A stretch of DNA of 64,000 nt from Paenibacillus sonchi. GTDB taxonomy: Bacteria > Bacillota > Bacilli > Paenibacillales > Paenibacillaceae. Each line of letters starts with the position of its first letter. Position 1 is the stretch's first letter. A model generated the notes under the pieces. That model saw nothing but the letters and a program-made list of their open reading frames with translations, did no database searches and was not told the DNA's origin. Positions 26,409-34,894 of the stretch are shown here, piece after piece. Position numbers and translations under genes: made by a program. The DNA is taken from positions 5,518,001 through 5,582,000 of the forward strand of contig NZ_CP068595.1 of the NCBI RefSeq assembly GCF_016772475.1, in the 5' to 3' direction.

Positions 26409-28112
26409 ATGGAAACAACACCGCAAGCTGACTGGTGGCGCAAGTCTACGGTATATCAGGTTTATCCCAAGAGCTTCAAGGACAGTACAGGCAGCGGGAC
26501 AGGTGACATCAAGGGGCTAACCGGCAAGCTTGATTATTTGCAGGAGCTGGGGATTGACATTGTGTGGCTGCAGCCGGTTTACGTATCTCCACAAAATGAT
26601 AACGGTTACGATGTCGCTGATTACCGGCAAATTGACCCCGCCTTTGGAACTATGGAGGATTTTGAAGAATTGATCCGGGAGCTGAAGAAACGCGGCATGC
26701 ATCTGATGACCGATATCGTTGTCAACCATTCTTCTACAGAGCATCCGTGGTTTCAAGAGGCGAGGAAATCCAAGGACAACCCTTACAGGAATTATTACAT
26801 CTGGCGGGACCCTGCACCGGACGGAGGGGTACCCAATAACTGGCAGTCGAAGTTCGGCGGACCGGCTTGGCAATTCGATGAGACTACCGGCCAGTATTTC
26901 CTCACCCTGTTTGACAAGACACAGGCAGACCTAAACTGGGAAAATGAGCAGGTTAGACAGGAAGTCGCTGACCTGATGATTTTTTGGGCGGAAAAAGGGG
27001 TGGATGGCTTCCGAATGGACGTCATCAATCTGATCTCCAAAGATCAGAGCTTTCCTGACGATGATCCAGCGACCGTTCCGGGGGATGGGCGACAATTCTA
27101 TACCGATGGCCCCCGGGTCCATGAATATATCAAAGAACTTTATGCTAAGGTCTTTGGTCCTTACAATCTGGTGACCGTGGGCGAGATGTCCTCAACCACC
27201 CTGGAGCACTGCATCCGCTATTCCACACCCGAAGAACGGGAGTTTTCCATGACCTTCAATTTCCATCACCTCAAGGTTGATTATAAGAACGGTCAGAAGT
27301 GGGAACTGCAGCCCTATGATTTTGCCGAACTGAAAGAGCTGTTCACCCGGTGGCAAACCGGAATGCAGCAGGCCGGCGGGTGGAATGCCCTCTTTTGGAA
27401 TAATCATGACCAGCCCCGTGCCTTGTCCCGCTTCGCAGATGATGGTAAGTACCGCAAGGAAAGCGCTAAAATGCTGGCTACAACGCTTCACGGCATGCAG
27501 GGCACACCCTATGTCTACCAGGGTGAAGAGCTGGGAATGCCCAATCCCGACTGGCATGATATCTCGGAATTCAATGACATTGAATCGAAGAACATGTACC
27601 GGATTCTGCAAGAGCGGGGATTGTCAGGGGAGCAGGCGCTGGACATTATACGGGAACGCTCCCGGGATAATTCGCGGACACCGATGCAGTGGGATGCTTC
27701 CGGGCATGCCGGATTCACCTGCGGGACCCCCTGGCTGAAAGTGGACAGACGATACAAAGAAATTAATGTCCAATCCGAGCAAAATGATCCAGACTCCATT
27801 TTTGCCCATTACAAGCAGTTAATTCGCCTGCGGAAGCAAGAACCGGTCATAACAGACGGAATATTTCAAAGATTGGATGAAGGACACCCGCAGATTTTTG
27901 CCTATGCCAGAGCGGGTAAGACGGAGACGCTTATCGTCGTGTCCAGCTTCAGCGGTACGCAGACCGGCTTTACTTTTGCAGACGAATTCTGGTCCAGCCG
28001 TATCAACAGTCAAGCCGCGGAACTGCTGATCGGCAATACTGTACAGACACCTGTGTGGGGCCAGACCCTTGAGCTTCCGCCCTATGGCTCTTATATGTGG
28101 ATCATCCGCTAA
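26409..28112 (+). CDS. treC: Trehalose-6-phosphate hydrolase (GH13)
   Basis: Cytoplasmic alpha,alpha-phosphotrehalase of 567 residues, which splits trehalose 6-phosphate into glucose and glucose 6-phosphate. GH13 regions are visible: DIVVNHSSTEHPWF, GFRMDVINLIS (nucleophile Asp), TVGEMSSTT (acid/base Glu) and FWNNHDQPRALSRF (transition-state Asp). The start STVYQVYPKSFKDS is typical of the oligo-1,6-glucosidase/TreC group; position before a trehalose PTS gene decides for TreC (called treA in Bacillus). GGGAGG precedes the ATG. Confidence 0.93.
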   Translation: METTPQADWWRKSTVYQVYPKSFKDSTGSGTGDIKGLTGKLDYLQELGIDIVWLQPVYVSPQNDNGYDVADYRQIDPAFGTMEDFEELIRELKKRGMHLMTDIVVNHSSTEHPWFQEARKSKDNPYRNYYIWRDPAPDGGVPNNWQSKFGGPAWQFDETTGQYFLTLFDKTQADLNWENEQVRQEVADLMIFWAEKGVDGFRMDVINLISKDQSFPDDDPATVPGDGRQFYTDGPRVHEYIKELYAKVFGPYNLVTVGEMSSTTLEHCIRYSTPEEREFSMTFNFHHLKVDYKNGQKWELQPYDFAELKELFTRWQTGMQQAGGWNALFWNNHDQPRALSRFADDGKYRKESAKMLATTLHGMQGTPYVYQGEELGMPNPDWHDISEFNDIESKNMYRILQERGLSGEQALDIIRERSRDNSRTPMQWDASGHAGFTCGTPWLKVDRRYKEINVQSEQNDPDSIFAHYKQLIRLRKQEPVITDGIFQRLDEGHPQIFAYARAGKTETLIVVSSFSGTQTGFTFADEFWSSRINSQAAELLIGNTVQTPVWGQTLELPPYGSYMWIIR

Positions 28113-28139
28113 TATAATTATGAATAAGGGAGAGCAGAT

Positions 28140-30158
28140 ATGGCTATTAACAGACAGAATGTAGAAGAGATCGTAAAGGCCGTCGGAGGAAAAGAAAATA
28201 TTGAAGCCGCTACACACTGTGTAACACGGCTGCGCTTTGCCTTGAATGATGAGAGCCAAGTGGATACAGACGCACTGGAAAAGAACGATCTGGTCAAAGG
28301 CCATTTCTCCTCGCAAGGGCAATTCCAGGTGATCATCGGCCCGGGGCTGGTGGACAAGGTATACGACGAAATGCTCAGCATCACTGGAGGGAGCAGGGCA
28401 ACCAAGGACGAAGTGAAAACGGCGGCCAGCAAAAAGCAAAACCCGCTGCAGCAGGCAATCAAGATGCTGGCTGATATTTTCATCCCGATTCTGCCGGCCA
28501 TCGTGATGGCGGGTCTGCTGCTGGGGATTAATAATATTCTTACGGGTCCCGGCATCTTTTTTGACAGCAAGTCTCTGGTGGAGGTCTATCCGCAGTGGAA
28601 GGATTTCGCTTCCATTATTAATACGATTGCCAGCACCGCCTTCACCTTCCTTCCGGCTCTAATCGGCTGGTCGGCGGTAACACGCTTCGGAGGCAGTCCG
28701 CTGCTGGGGATCGTTCTCGGACTTATCCTCGTTCATCCTGATTTGCTTAGCGCTTATGGTTATGCGGATGCTAAAGTGGAAGGCACCGTCCCAATATGGG
28801 ATCTGTTCGGCTGGCATGTCAACAAAATCGGCTATCAGGGGCAGGTGCTGCCCGTGCTGGTGTCCGCTTATTTACTCGCCCGCCTGGAACGGTGGCTGAA
28901 TCAAAAGGTGCCCGACTCCTTCAAGCTGCTGATTGTAGCTCCAGTGGCCCTGCTGATTACCGGATTCCTGGCCTTTACGGTTATTGGTCCCGTCACCTTC
29001 ATTATTGCCAATGCCATCACCTCGGGACTGGTCAGCATCTTTGGCGGTTTCCCGGCGCTGGGCGGCTTGATCTATGGAGGATTGTACGCGCTTCTGGTTA
29101 TCACAGGGATGCACCATACTTTCCTGGCCGTCGATATCCAGCTGATCGGTTCGGAAGGCGGGACATTTTTGTGGCCGATGCTTGCATTGTCGAACATTGC
29201 CCAGGGGGCTGCCGCACTCGGGATGATGTTTGTCGCCAAACAGGAAAAAACTAAAGGGCTGGCCGTCACCTCCTCCATCTCCGCTTTCCTGGGAGTTACG
29301 GAGCCTGCCATCTTCGGGGTGAATGTGCGCTTCAAATATCCTTTTATCTTCGGAATGCTGGGTTCAGCTATTGCCGGTGTGCTGCTGGCCATGAATAATG
29401 TGCTCGCTTCTTCCATCGGGGTAGGCGGAATTCCCGGATTCTTATCCATCTTCCCGAACCAGTGGGGGGTGTTCTTCATCGGCATGGCGATAGTGCTGAT
29501 TGTGCCTTTCACAGCTACCGTGCTGTACGGGAAAATCCGCAGCCGCGGAACGGATGAGGCTGACGGTACGGACGATACTACTGCAAAAACCTCCCCAACG
29601 GACAATGCTTCCAGTAAAATTGAGCCAGCGGCTCCATCACGCGCACAGGTTCAGACTGCTTCCTTTCCGGTATCCAGTCCCGCTACAGCCGTTAATGTAC
29701 TGGAAGTCCGGTCACCTGTCCGGGGCAGAATTGTGCCCTTGGAGCAAGTGCCTGACCCGGCCTTCGCGGAGCGGCAGATGGGGAAAGGCGTAGCTGTGGA
29801 GCCATCCGAAGGAAAGGTAACCGCACCTTTTGATGCTACTGTTGCCCATGTGATCAAGAGCAAACATGCCGTCATTCTGGAGCATGCCTCCGGTGTGCAG
29901 CTGCTGATCCATATTGGAATCAATACCGTATCCCTTAAGGGCAACGGATTCACTGCACATGTCGCCGCAGGTGATAAGGTGAAAGCCGGGCAGCTATTGC
30001 TCGAATTTGACCGCGACGCCATATCGTCAGCTGGTTACCCGTTGATCTCACCGATTATTGTCCCGGACGGACAGGATGTCATTGAGCGGGTGGAAGAACT
30101 CACCGCCGGAGATGAGGCTCACCGGGATGCCGTATTAAAGATCTATCTGCAAGGATAA
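28140..30158 (+). CDS. treP: Trehalose-specific PTS permease EIIBC with fused EIIA
   Basis: Sugar permease of the glucose superfamily, which takes up and phosphorylates trehalose. Order: EIIB (about 1-85, phosphorylated Cys27 in HCVTRLRFAL), EIIC membrane domain (about 110-465, with ITGMHHTFLAVD), a low-complexity linker (about 470-515), then a complete EIIA-Glc-like domain (about 520-672, active His591 in LLIHIGINTV). Bacillus subtilis TreP lacks the EIIA part, so this version needs no separate EIIA. It begins 27 bp after treC. Confidence 0.93.
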   Translation: MAINRQNVEEIVKAVGGKENIEAATHCVTRLRFALNDESQVDTDALEKNDLVKGHFSSQGQFQVIIGPGLVDKVYDEMLSITGGSRATKDEVKTAASKKQNPLQQAIKMLADIFIPILPAIVMAGLLLGINNILTGPGIFFDSKSLVEVYPQWKDFASIINTIASTAFTFLPALIGWSAVTRFGGSPLLGIVLGLILVHPDLLSAYGYADAKVEGTVPIWDLFGWHVNKIGYQGQVLPVLVSAYLLARLERWLNQKVPDSFKLLIVAPVALLITGFLAFTVIGPVTFIIANAITSGLVSIFGGFPALGGLIYGGLYALLVITGMHHTFLAVDIQLIGSEGGTFLWPMLALSNIAQGAAALGMMFVAKQEKTKGLAVTSSISAFLGVTEPAIFGVNVRFKYPFIFGMLGSAIAGVLLAMNNVLASSIGVGGIPGFLSIFPNQWGVFFIGMAIVLIVPFTATVLYGKIRSRGTDEADGTDDTTAKTSPTDNASSKIEPAAPSRAQVQTASFPVSSPATAVNVLEVRSPVRGRIVPLEQVPDPAFAERQMGKGVAVEPSEGKVTAPFDATVAHVIKSKHAVILEHASGVQLLIHIGINTVSLKGNGFTAHVAAGDKVKAGQLLLEFDRDAISSAGYPLISPIIVPDGQDVIERVEELTAGDEAHRDAVLKIYLQG

Positions 30159-30171
30159 CTTTCATGATAAG

Positions 30172-30924
30172 ATGAGCATGGTGATTCTAGTGAACAAAAA
30201 TATTTATTCGCATATCTATAATGATTACTCCGCACGGATTCAATCGGGACAGCTTCAGGCGGGGAAGAAAATCCCTTCCGAAAGCCAGCTTGCCGCCGCT
30301 TACAGCACTTCAAGAGAAACGGTGCGCAAAGCGCTGCAAATGCTCTCGGAGAACGGATACATTCACAAGATCAAAGGCAAGGGATCGTTTGTGCTGGATA
30401 CGCAGCGCCTGAACTTTCCGGTCTCCGGCCTGATCAGCTTCAAGGAGGTTGCAGATCAGCTGGGGCGTTCGATCCGCACCATTGTCTATGAGAACAGCCT
30501 TGTTCCTTGTTCAAGCAGTGTGTCACAGCGACTGCTCATCAGGGAGAATGAACCTGTGTGGAAAGTGGTCCGGGCAAGGGAGATCGAAGGCGAGAAGATT
30601 ATCCTCGACAAGGATTATTTCCTGCCGTCCGTCGTTCCTTCCATACCGGCTGCTGCCGCTGAGGATTCCATCTATGAATACCTGGAAGGCCAGCTGCATC
30701 TGCGGATCAGCTACGCCAAAAAGGAAATTTCGGTAGAAGAAGTGACCTCCGAAGATAGGCTGCTGCTCGACCTGCATGATTACCAGCATATCGTCGTTGT
30801 GCGCAACTATGTGCATCTCGTCGATACCCAGCTGTTTCAGTATACCGAATCCCGCCACCGGCTGGATAAATTTCAGTTCGTAGATTTTGCCCGCCGGGCG
30901 CAAATTGAAGGGAATCCGTTATAA
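30172..30924 (+). CDS. treR: GntR-family trehalose operon repressor
   Basis: Repressor of about 250 residues with an N-terminal GntR winged helix (KKIPSESQLAAAYSTSRETV, KIKGKGSFVL) and a C-terminal UTRA effector domain (SIRTIVYENSL ... DFARRAQ). It closes the treC-treP operon, 13 bp after treP, and is expected to bind the paired TGTATATACA sites at 26319-26363 and release them on binding trehalose 6-phosphate. The precise start is unsure: ATG 30172 or 30178, with only a weak ribosome site. Confidence 0.9.
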   Translation: MSMVILVNKNIYSHIYNDYSARIQSGQLQAGKKIPSESQLAAAYSTSRETVRKALQMLSENGYIHKIKGKGSFVLDTQRLNFPVSGLISFKEVADQLGRSIRTIVYENSLVPCSSSVSQRLLIRENEPVWKVVRAREIEGEKIILDKDYFLPSVVPSIPAAAAEDSIYEYLEGQLHLRISYAKKEISVEEVTSEDRLLLDLHDYQHIVVVRNYVHLVDTQLFQYTESRHRLDKFQFVDFARRAQIEGNPL

Positions 30925-30977
30925 CAGCAGCTCTAGTCCAGTACATCGCAGGAATCGGCATACACTAAGGTATAGAG

Positions 30978-31006
30978 TTGTTTTTATTTAACCGGTATGA
31001 TAAAAT
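30978..31006 (+). promoter_or_regulatory. Promoter of the ABC-F leader transcript
   Basis: TTGTTT (30978-30983) and TAAAAT (31001-31006) are 17 nt apart, about 250 nt before the ABC-F start codon. Confidence 0.5.
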
Positions 31007-31012
31007 GCACTT

Positions 31013-31260
31013 AATTTAATGAATGGGGTTGAAAAGGATAATGTAGGATTTTCTTGCTGATCTTGAAACGAATAAAACGTTACAATGCGATAGTTTTCGC
31101 ATGTTTTATTATGTTTTAAGCAAGAAAGTTCCATTTTCTTTTCTCTCATACGATAGGTCCTTAATCTGCCCTCATGGGGGCTTGATTTGCTGTATCTATT
31201 TGAGCTGCGAGAAATGAACTTTCTTGCGGCTTTTATTTTTGTATACAGGAGGACCACGCA
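31013..31260 (+). promoter_or_regulatory. Attenuator leader of the ABC-F resistance gene
   Basis: Untranslated leader with alternative pairings. A terminator is at 31203-31240. Its right arm (AACTTTCTTGC, 31217-31227) is also exactly complementary to GCAAGAAAGTT at 31120-31130, so an anti-terminator can form instead. An early hairpin ATGCGA/TCGCAT lies at about 31086-31103. A possible short reading frame starts at ATG 31101 and ends inside the terminator stem, without a good ribosome site. Ribosome-stall-controlled attenuation of this kind is established for several ABC-F genes; its use here is inferred. Confidence 0.65.
31203..31240 (+). terminator. Leader terminator hairpin of the ABC-F gene
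   Basis: AGCTGCGAGAAA (31203-31214) pairs with TTTCTTGCGGCT (31220-31231), with two G-U pairs, a 5-nt loop and a T-rich tail; AGGAGG of the gene follows immediately at 31248. Confidence 0.75.
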
Positions 31261-32739
31261 ATGTCATTAATTAATGTTACCGGCCTTACTTTTGCCTATG
31301 AGGGCACCTACGATAACATCTTCGAGAACGTGAATTTTCAGATCGATACCGATTGGAAATTGGGGTTTACGGGAAGGAACGGAAGGGGAAAGACTACTTT
31401 TCTTCAGCTGCTTCTCGGCAAACATGAATATAGCGGAACCATTTCGGCTAAGGTTAACTTTGAATATTTTCCGTATCCGGTGCCTAACAAAGAGTACCAT
31501 ACGCTTGATGTGATCAGCGACATGTTTCCAGACTATGTTCACTGGCAATTCATGCGTGAGCTGTCGCTATTGCAGGTGGACGAAGACGTTCTGTACCGGC
31601 CCTTTGCCTCCTTATCCAATGGGGAGCAGACGAAGGTGCTGCTGGCTGCATTGTTCATTAAGGAAAACAGCTTTCTGTTGATCGATGAGCCCACGAACCA
31701 TTTGGACATGCATGCCCGGACGCTGGTCAGTGAATATCTGAATACCAAAAGCGGATATATTCTGGTCTCTCACGACCGATCCTTTCTGGATCACTGTGTA
31801 GACCACATTCTGTCCATCAACAAAACCAACATCGAGATTCAAAAAGGCAATTTTTCCAGCTGGTGGGAGAATAAGCGGAGACAGGATAACTTCGAGCTTG
31901 CCCAAAATGAGAAGCTTAGAAAAGACATCAAACGGCTGTCGGACTCTTCCAAACGCACGGGGAACTGGTCCCATGAAGTGGAGAAATCCAAAAACGGCAC
32001 CCGGAATTCCGGCTCCAAGGTAGACAAGGGCTACATTGGCCATAAGGCCGCCAAAATGATGAAGCGCTCCAAATCTATTGAGCAAAGACAGCAGTCGGCC
32101 ATTACCGAAAAGTCCAAGCTGCTGAAAAATATTGAGAGCTCGGACACCCTGGAGATAACGCAGCTGGCTTACCATAAGAACATACTGGCGGAGCTGGAAC
32201 AGGTCTCTATTTTGTATGGAGAGAAGCAGGTTTGTGCTAATGTGAATTTTACGATTGAACAAGGGGAGCGGATCGCGCTTTCGGGTAAAAACGGCTCCGG
32301 AAAATCAAGCATCCTCAAATTAATCTGCGGCGAGGATATCCCTTATACGGGCAGCTTCATTAAGGATAGCCAATTGAAAATATCCTATGTGTCCCAAGAT
32401 ACTTCGCATTTGCAGGGCAGCTTAGCTGATTACATCCGGGACAACGGTATTGACGAGACCCTGTTCAAATCGATATTGCGTAAGCTTGATTTTTCCAGAA
32501 ATCAATTTGAGAAGGAGCTGTCCACTTACAGTGGCGGTCAGAAGAAGAAGGTGTTGATTGCCAAAAGCCTGAGTGAACAGGTGCATCTGCACATTTGGGA
32601 TGAGCCGCTGAATTTTATCGATGTCATTTCCCGGATGCAGATTGAAGAGCTGCTGCTGGAATATACGCCGACTATCCTTTTTGTGGAGCATGACCGCGAG
32701 TTCTGCAACAATGTAGCTACGAAGACCATTGAACTTTGA
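31261..32739 (+). CDS. ABC-F ribosome protection protein, Lsa/Vga-like
   Basis: Antibiotic-resistance ABC-F ATPase of 492 residues, which would enter the ribosomal E site and dislodge lincosamide, streptogramin A or pleuromutilin drugs. There are two ATPase domains and no membrane segments. Domain 1: Walker A GRNGRGKTT, signature SNGEQTK, Walker B LLIDEPTNHLD. The linker (about 190-300) is long and basic, as in the Lsa group. Domain 2: GKNGSGKSS, YSGGQKKK, and HIWDEPLNFID, where the usual TNHLD is altered, as in Lsa/Vga proteins. AGGAGG is 8 nt from the ATG. The leader attenuator upstream supports drug-induced expression. Subfamily by length and motifs only; the drug range is not predicted. 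Confidence 0.85.
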   Translation: MSLINVTGLTFAYEGTYDNIFENVNFQIDTDWKLGFTGRNGRGKTTFLQLLLGKHEYSGTISAKVNFEYFPYPVPNKEYHTLDVISDMFPDYVHWQFMRELSLLQVDEDVLYRPFASLSNGEQTKVLLAALFIKENSFLLIDEPTNHLDMHARTLVSEYLNTKSGYILVSHDRSFLDHCVDHILSINKTNIEIQKGNFSSWWENKRRQDNFELAQNEKLRKDIKRLSDSSKRTGNWSHEVEKSKNGTRNSGSKVDKGYIGHKAAKMMKRSKSIEQRQQSAITEKSKLLKNIESSDTLEITQLAYHKNILAELEQVSILYGEKQVCANVNFTIEQGERIALSGKNGSGKSSILKLICGEDIPYTGSFIKDSQLKISYVSQDTSHLQGSLADYIRDNGIDETLFKSILRKLDFSRNQFEKELSTYSGGQKKKVLIAKSLSEQVHLHIWDEPLNFIDVISRMQIEELLLEYTPTILFVEHDREFCNNVATKTIEL

Positions 32740-32764
32740 ACCCGTTGAGGAAAGGGAAGCTTTC

Positions 32765-33892
32765 ATGAAGAAAGTCATTGTCATCGGATCAGGAATTCTC
32801 GGGGCATCAACCGCTTATCACTTAGCCAAAGCAGGTGCAGATGTCCTTGTGGTAGACCGCAAGGATATAGGGCAAGCAACCGATGCCGCTGCCGGAATCA
32901 TCTGCCCTTGGCTGTCCCAGCGGCGCAATCAGGCTTGGTATCGCCTCGCCACAGCGGGGGCCCGTTATTACCCTGAATTGATTGCACAGCTTCAAGAAGA
33001 AGGAGAAACCGAAACCGGATATGCTCAAGTAGGTGCCTTAAGTGTTCATCATGATCCGGTAAAAATCGGGCAGATGAAGGAACGGGCCGCGCTGCGCAAG
33101 ACGGATGCCCCGGAAATTGGTGAAATTACAGGGCTTACGGAATCACAGACCCGCAGGCGTTTCCCGCTGCTGGCCGAAGGATGGTCTTCCGTTCGCATCA
33201 GCGGTGCCGCCAGGGTAGACGGGCGCGCGCTGCGTGATGCGCTCATCCGGTCCGCACAGCGGAGCGGGGCTGTCGTAATCCACGGGGAGGCGTCGCTTCA
33301 GTATCATGCCAACCGTGTAACCGGCGTAACTGCCGGGAACACAACCTTTTCGGCTGACAGCATCATTGTATGTGCGGGTGCATGGGCAAGTGCGCTGCTG
33401 CAGCCATTAGGCATTGATTTTAAAGTGCGTTTCCAAAAGGCGCAAATCATCCATTTGGAGATTTCGGACCGCCAAGACGCAGACGTCTGGCCTGTAGTTA
33501 TTCCGCCTAATGATCAATATCTGCTGGCATTGGATCAGCAAAGGATCGTTATCGGCTCGACTCACGAAAATGAAATTACGGGCTACGATACGCGAGTCAC
33601 TGCCGGCGGGATGCAGGAGGTTCTTCATAAAGGGATAGACCTGGCACCTGGCTTAGCGAACTGTACGTTTCTGGAGACAAGAGTGGGCTTCCGTCCCTTT
33701 ACACCCGGATTTCTTCCAGTAATGGGGGCTGTCCCCGGCTGGGAAGGGCTGATTGCGGCAAATGGACTCGGCGCGTCAGGATTGACGATGGGCCCGTATA
33801 TAGGAAGGCAGCTGGCACAACTGGCCCTGGGAATGGAATTGGAAATAGATATTACTGATTATGATATCCGGAATGCAGTTGATGAAGGCTGA
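32765..33892 (+). CDS. FAD-dependent amino acid oxidoreductase (DAO family)
   Basis: Flavoenzyme of 375 residues, related to D-amino acid dehydrogenase and glycine/sarcosine oxidase. The FAD-binding Rossmann motif VIGSGILGASTAYHLAKAG opens the protein, and the C-terminal FAD block RVGFRPFTPGFLPVMG and NGLGASGLTMGPYIGRQLA is complete. ATG 32765 is preferred with AAAGGGAA upstream; an in-frame TTG at 32729 lies inside the ABC-F gene. It begins 25 bp after that gene and may be read through from it, though the functions appear unrelated. Substrate unknown. Confidence 0.88.
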   Translation: MKKVIVIGSGILGASTAYHLAKAGADVLVVDRKDIGQATDAAAGIICPWLSQRRNQAWYRLATAGARYYPELIAQLQEEGETETGYAQVGALSVHHDPVKIGQMKERAALRKTDAPEIGEITGLTESQTRRRFPLLAEGWSSVRISGAARVDGRALRDALIRSAQRSGAVVIHGEASLQYHANRVTGVTAGNTTFSADSIIVCAGAWASALLQPLGIDFKVRFQKAQIIHLEISDRQDADVWPVVIPPNDQYLLALDQQRIVIGSTHENEITGYDTRVTAGGMQEVLHKGIDLAPGLANCTFLETRVGFRPFTPGFLPVMGAVPGWEGLIAANGLGASGLTMGPYIGRQLAQLALGMELEIDITDYDIRNAVDEG

Positions 33893-33933
33893 TGCTTGCA
33901 GAAATCAGATATAAACAAGGAACCTGCCAATTA

Positions 33934-33962
33934 TTGCACCTTTCCGGTGTTCCTGCTATACT
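33934..33962 (+). promoter_or_regulatory. Promoter of the fusB-like gene
   Basis: TTGCAC (33934-33939) and TATACT (33957-33962) with a 17-nt spacer, 208 nt before the start codon, leaving a long leader. Confidence 0.5.
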
Positions 33963-33996
33963 TTTTTCATGTTCATCTTGATAGGGGGTTTTACTG

Positions 33997-34047
33997 ATGG
34001 CAATGCCGAATTGCTCATTAGCTAGGAAGTCCTCATGCAAAGCCTGA
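33997..34047 (+). CDS. Possible 16-residue leader peptide before the fusB-like gene
   Basis: A short frame beginning ATGGCAATGCCG with AGGGGG 7 nt upstream, encoding 16 residues (MAMPNCSLARKSSCKA). It lies inside the leader RNA. Its last codons overlap TGCAAAGCC (34036-34044), which can pair either with CTTTGC at 34061-34066 or with GGCTTTGCA at 34124-34132. Leader-peptide control has been described for staphylococcal fusB, which makes a similar role plausible; the peptide itself is not recognised. Confidence 0.4.
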   Translation: MAMPNCSLARKSSCKA

Positions 34048-34170
34048 CCTAGGGGCGATACTTTGCGTGAGGGCGGGAGAGTGGATTCAATCGCCCATGC
34101 TTGACAATATCGTTTCTAATAATGGCTTTGCACCTTATGTTTTTTTATATTAAATAAGGGGCTGAAAGCT

Positions 34171-34818
34171 ATGAATACACCATTTATTAGAAACCATCAA
34201 TACAATGTAATTAAGAAACAAACGGAATTTCTCCAGAAGACACTGCGGTCCGTTGCGGATCAGAGCGTCTTGAAGACGGTAAGATACCGTACAGCTGTGA
34301 ATATCATCGAAGCGTTCCCTTCTCTGACAATAGAGCAGGAACGGATGCTGGAACAAGTATCGGGCTTAGAGACAGCACATGAATTCCAGAGTTATCTTTA
34401 CGCGTTAGAACCATACCTGGAGCCATTTCCGCCGATTTCTCCGAAGCAGATCCAGAAGCTGTTCCCGAAGAATAAAAAGCTCAAAATGCCTGATCTGCAA
34501 TCGATTGACTTCAGATATGTGACCTATCTGAGCTGGGTAGATATAGCTACGAACAAATTGTTCATAGTCTATCCGTCCGAAGGACAATTCATCGGCATCG
34601 AGGGAAGAATCACGCCGACCCACAAAAAAGGGTACTGCATGTTCTGCAACCGGCATCAGGAGCTTGCGTTCATAACCGTCAAGACCAAGCCTGCTAATGC
34701 GTTGCCTGATCAATATTCTTCCATTGGCCAATACGTATGTATGGACGGCCATGCTTGTAATCAGAGCATTACCAATACAACCTCGCTGGAGAAGTTCATT
34801 GACTCCGTTCGTAAATAA
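34171..34818 (+). CDS. FusB-family EF-G binding protein (fusidic acid resistance type)
   Basis: Protein of 215 residues in the FusB/FusC/FusF family, which binds elongation factor G and frees ribosomes stalled by fusidic acid. Matching features are the N-terminal helical part starting with FIRNHQYNVIKKQ and, in the C-terminal domain, a four-cysteine zinc site (KGYCMFCNRHQ and YVCMDGHACNQ). LSWVDIATNKLFIVYPSEG matches the conserved core strand. AAGGGG precedes the ATG. Chromosomal members in Bacillales can be intrinsic factors rather than acquired resistance, so the phenotype is not certain. Confidence 0.83.
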   Translation: MNTPFIRNHQYNVIKKQTEFLQKTLRSVADQSVLKTVRYRTAVNIIEAFPSLTIEQERMLEQVSGLETAHEFQSYLYALEPYLEPFPPISPKQIQKLFPKNKKLKMPDLQSIDFRYVTYLSWVDIATNKLFIVYPSEGQFIGIEGRITPTHKKGYCMFCNRHQELAFITVKTKPANALPDQYSSIGQYVCMDGHACNQSITNTTSLEKFIDSVRK

Positions 34819-34828
34819 CAATAACTGT

Positions 34829-34858
34829 AACAGGCTGCCTCTAGGGGCAGCCTGTTTT
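34829..34858 (+). terminator. Terminator of the fusB-like gene
   Basis: AACAGGCTGCC pairs with GGCAGCCTGTT and a T4 tail; it stands between converging genes. Confidence 0.85.
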
Positions 34859-34894
34859 GCTGAAGACCCGATTCTATACTATCTATTCGATTGT

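Noticed and set aside
31101..31217. 38-codon frame in the ABC-F leader proposed as a coding gene
   Set aside because: No ribosome binding site; kept only as a possible regulatory frame in the leader entry.
30988..31257. 89-codon minus-strand frame across the ABC-F leader
   Set aside because: No ribosome site or family, and it is antisense to a well-supported leader structure.
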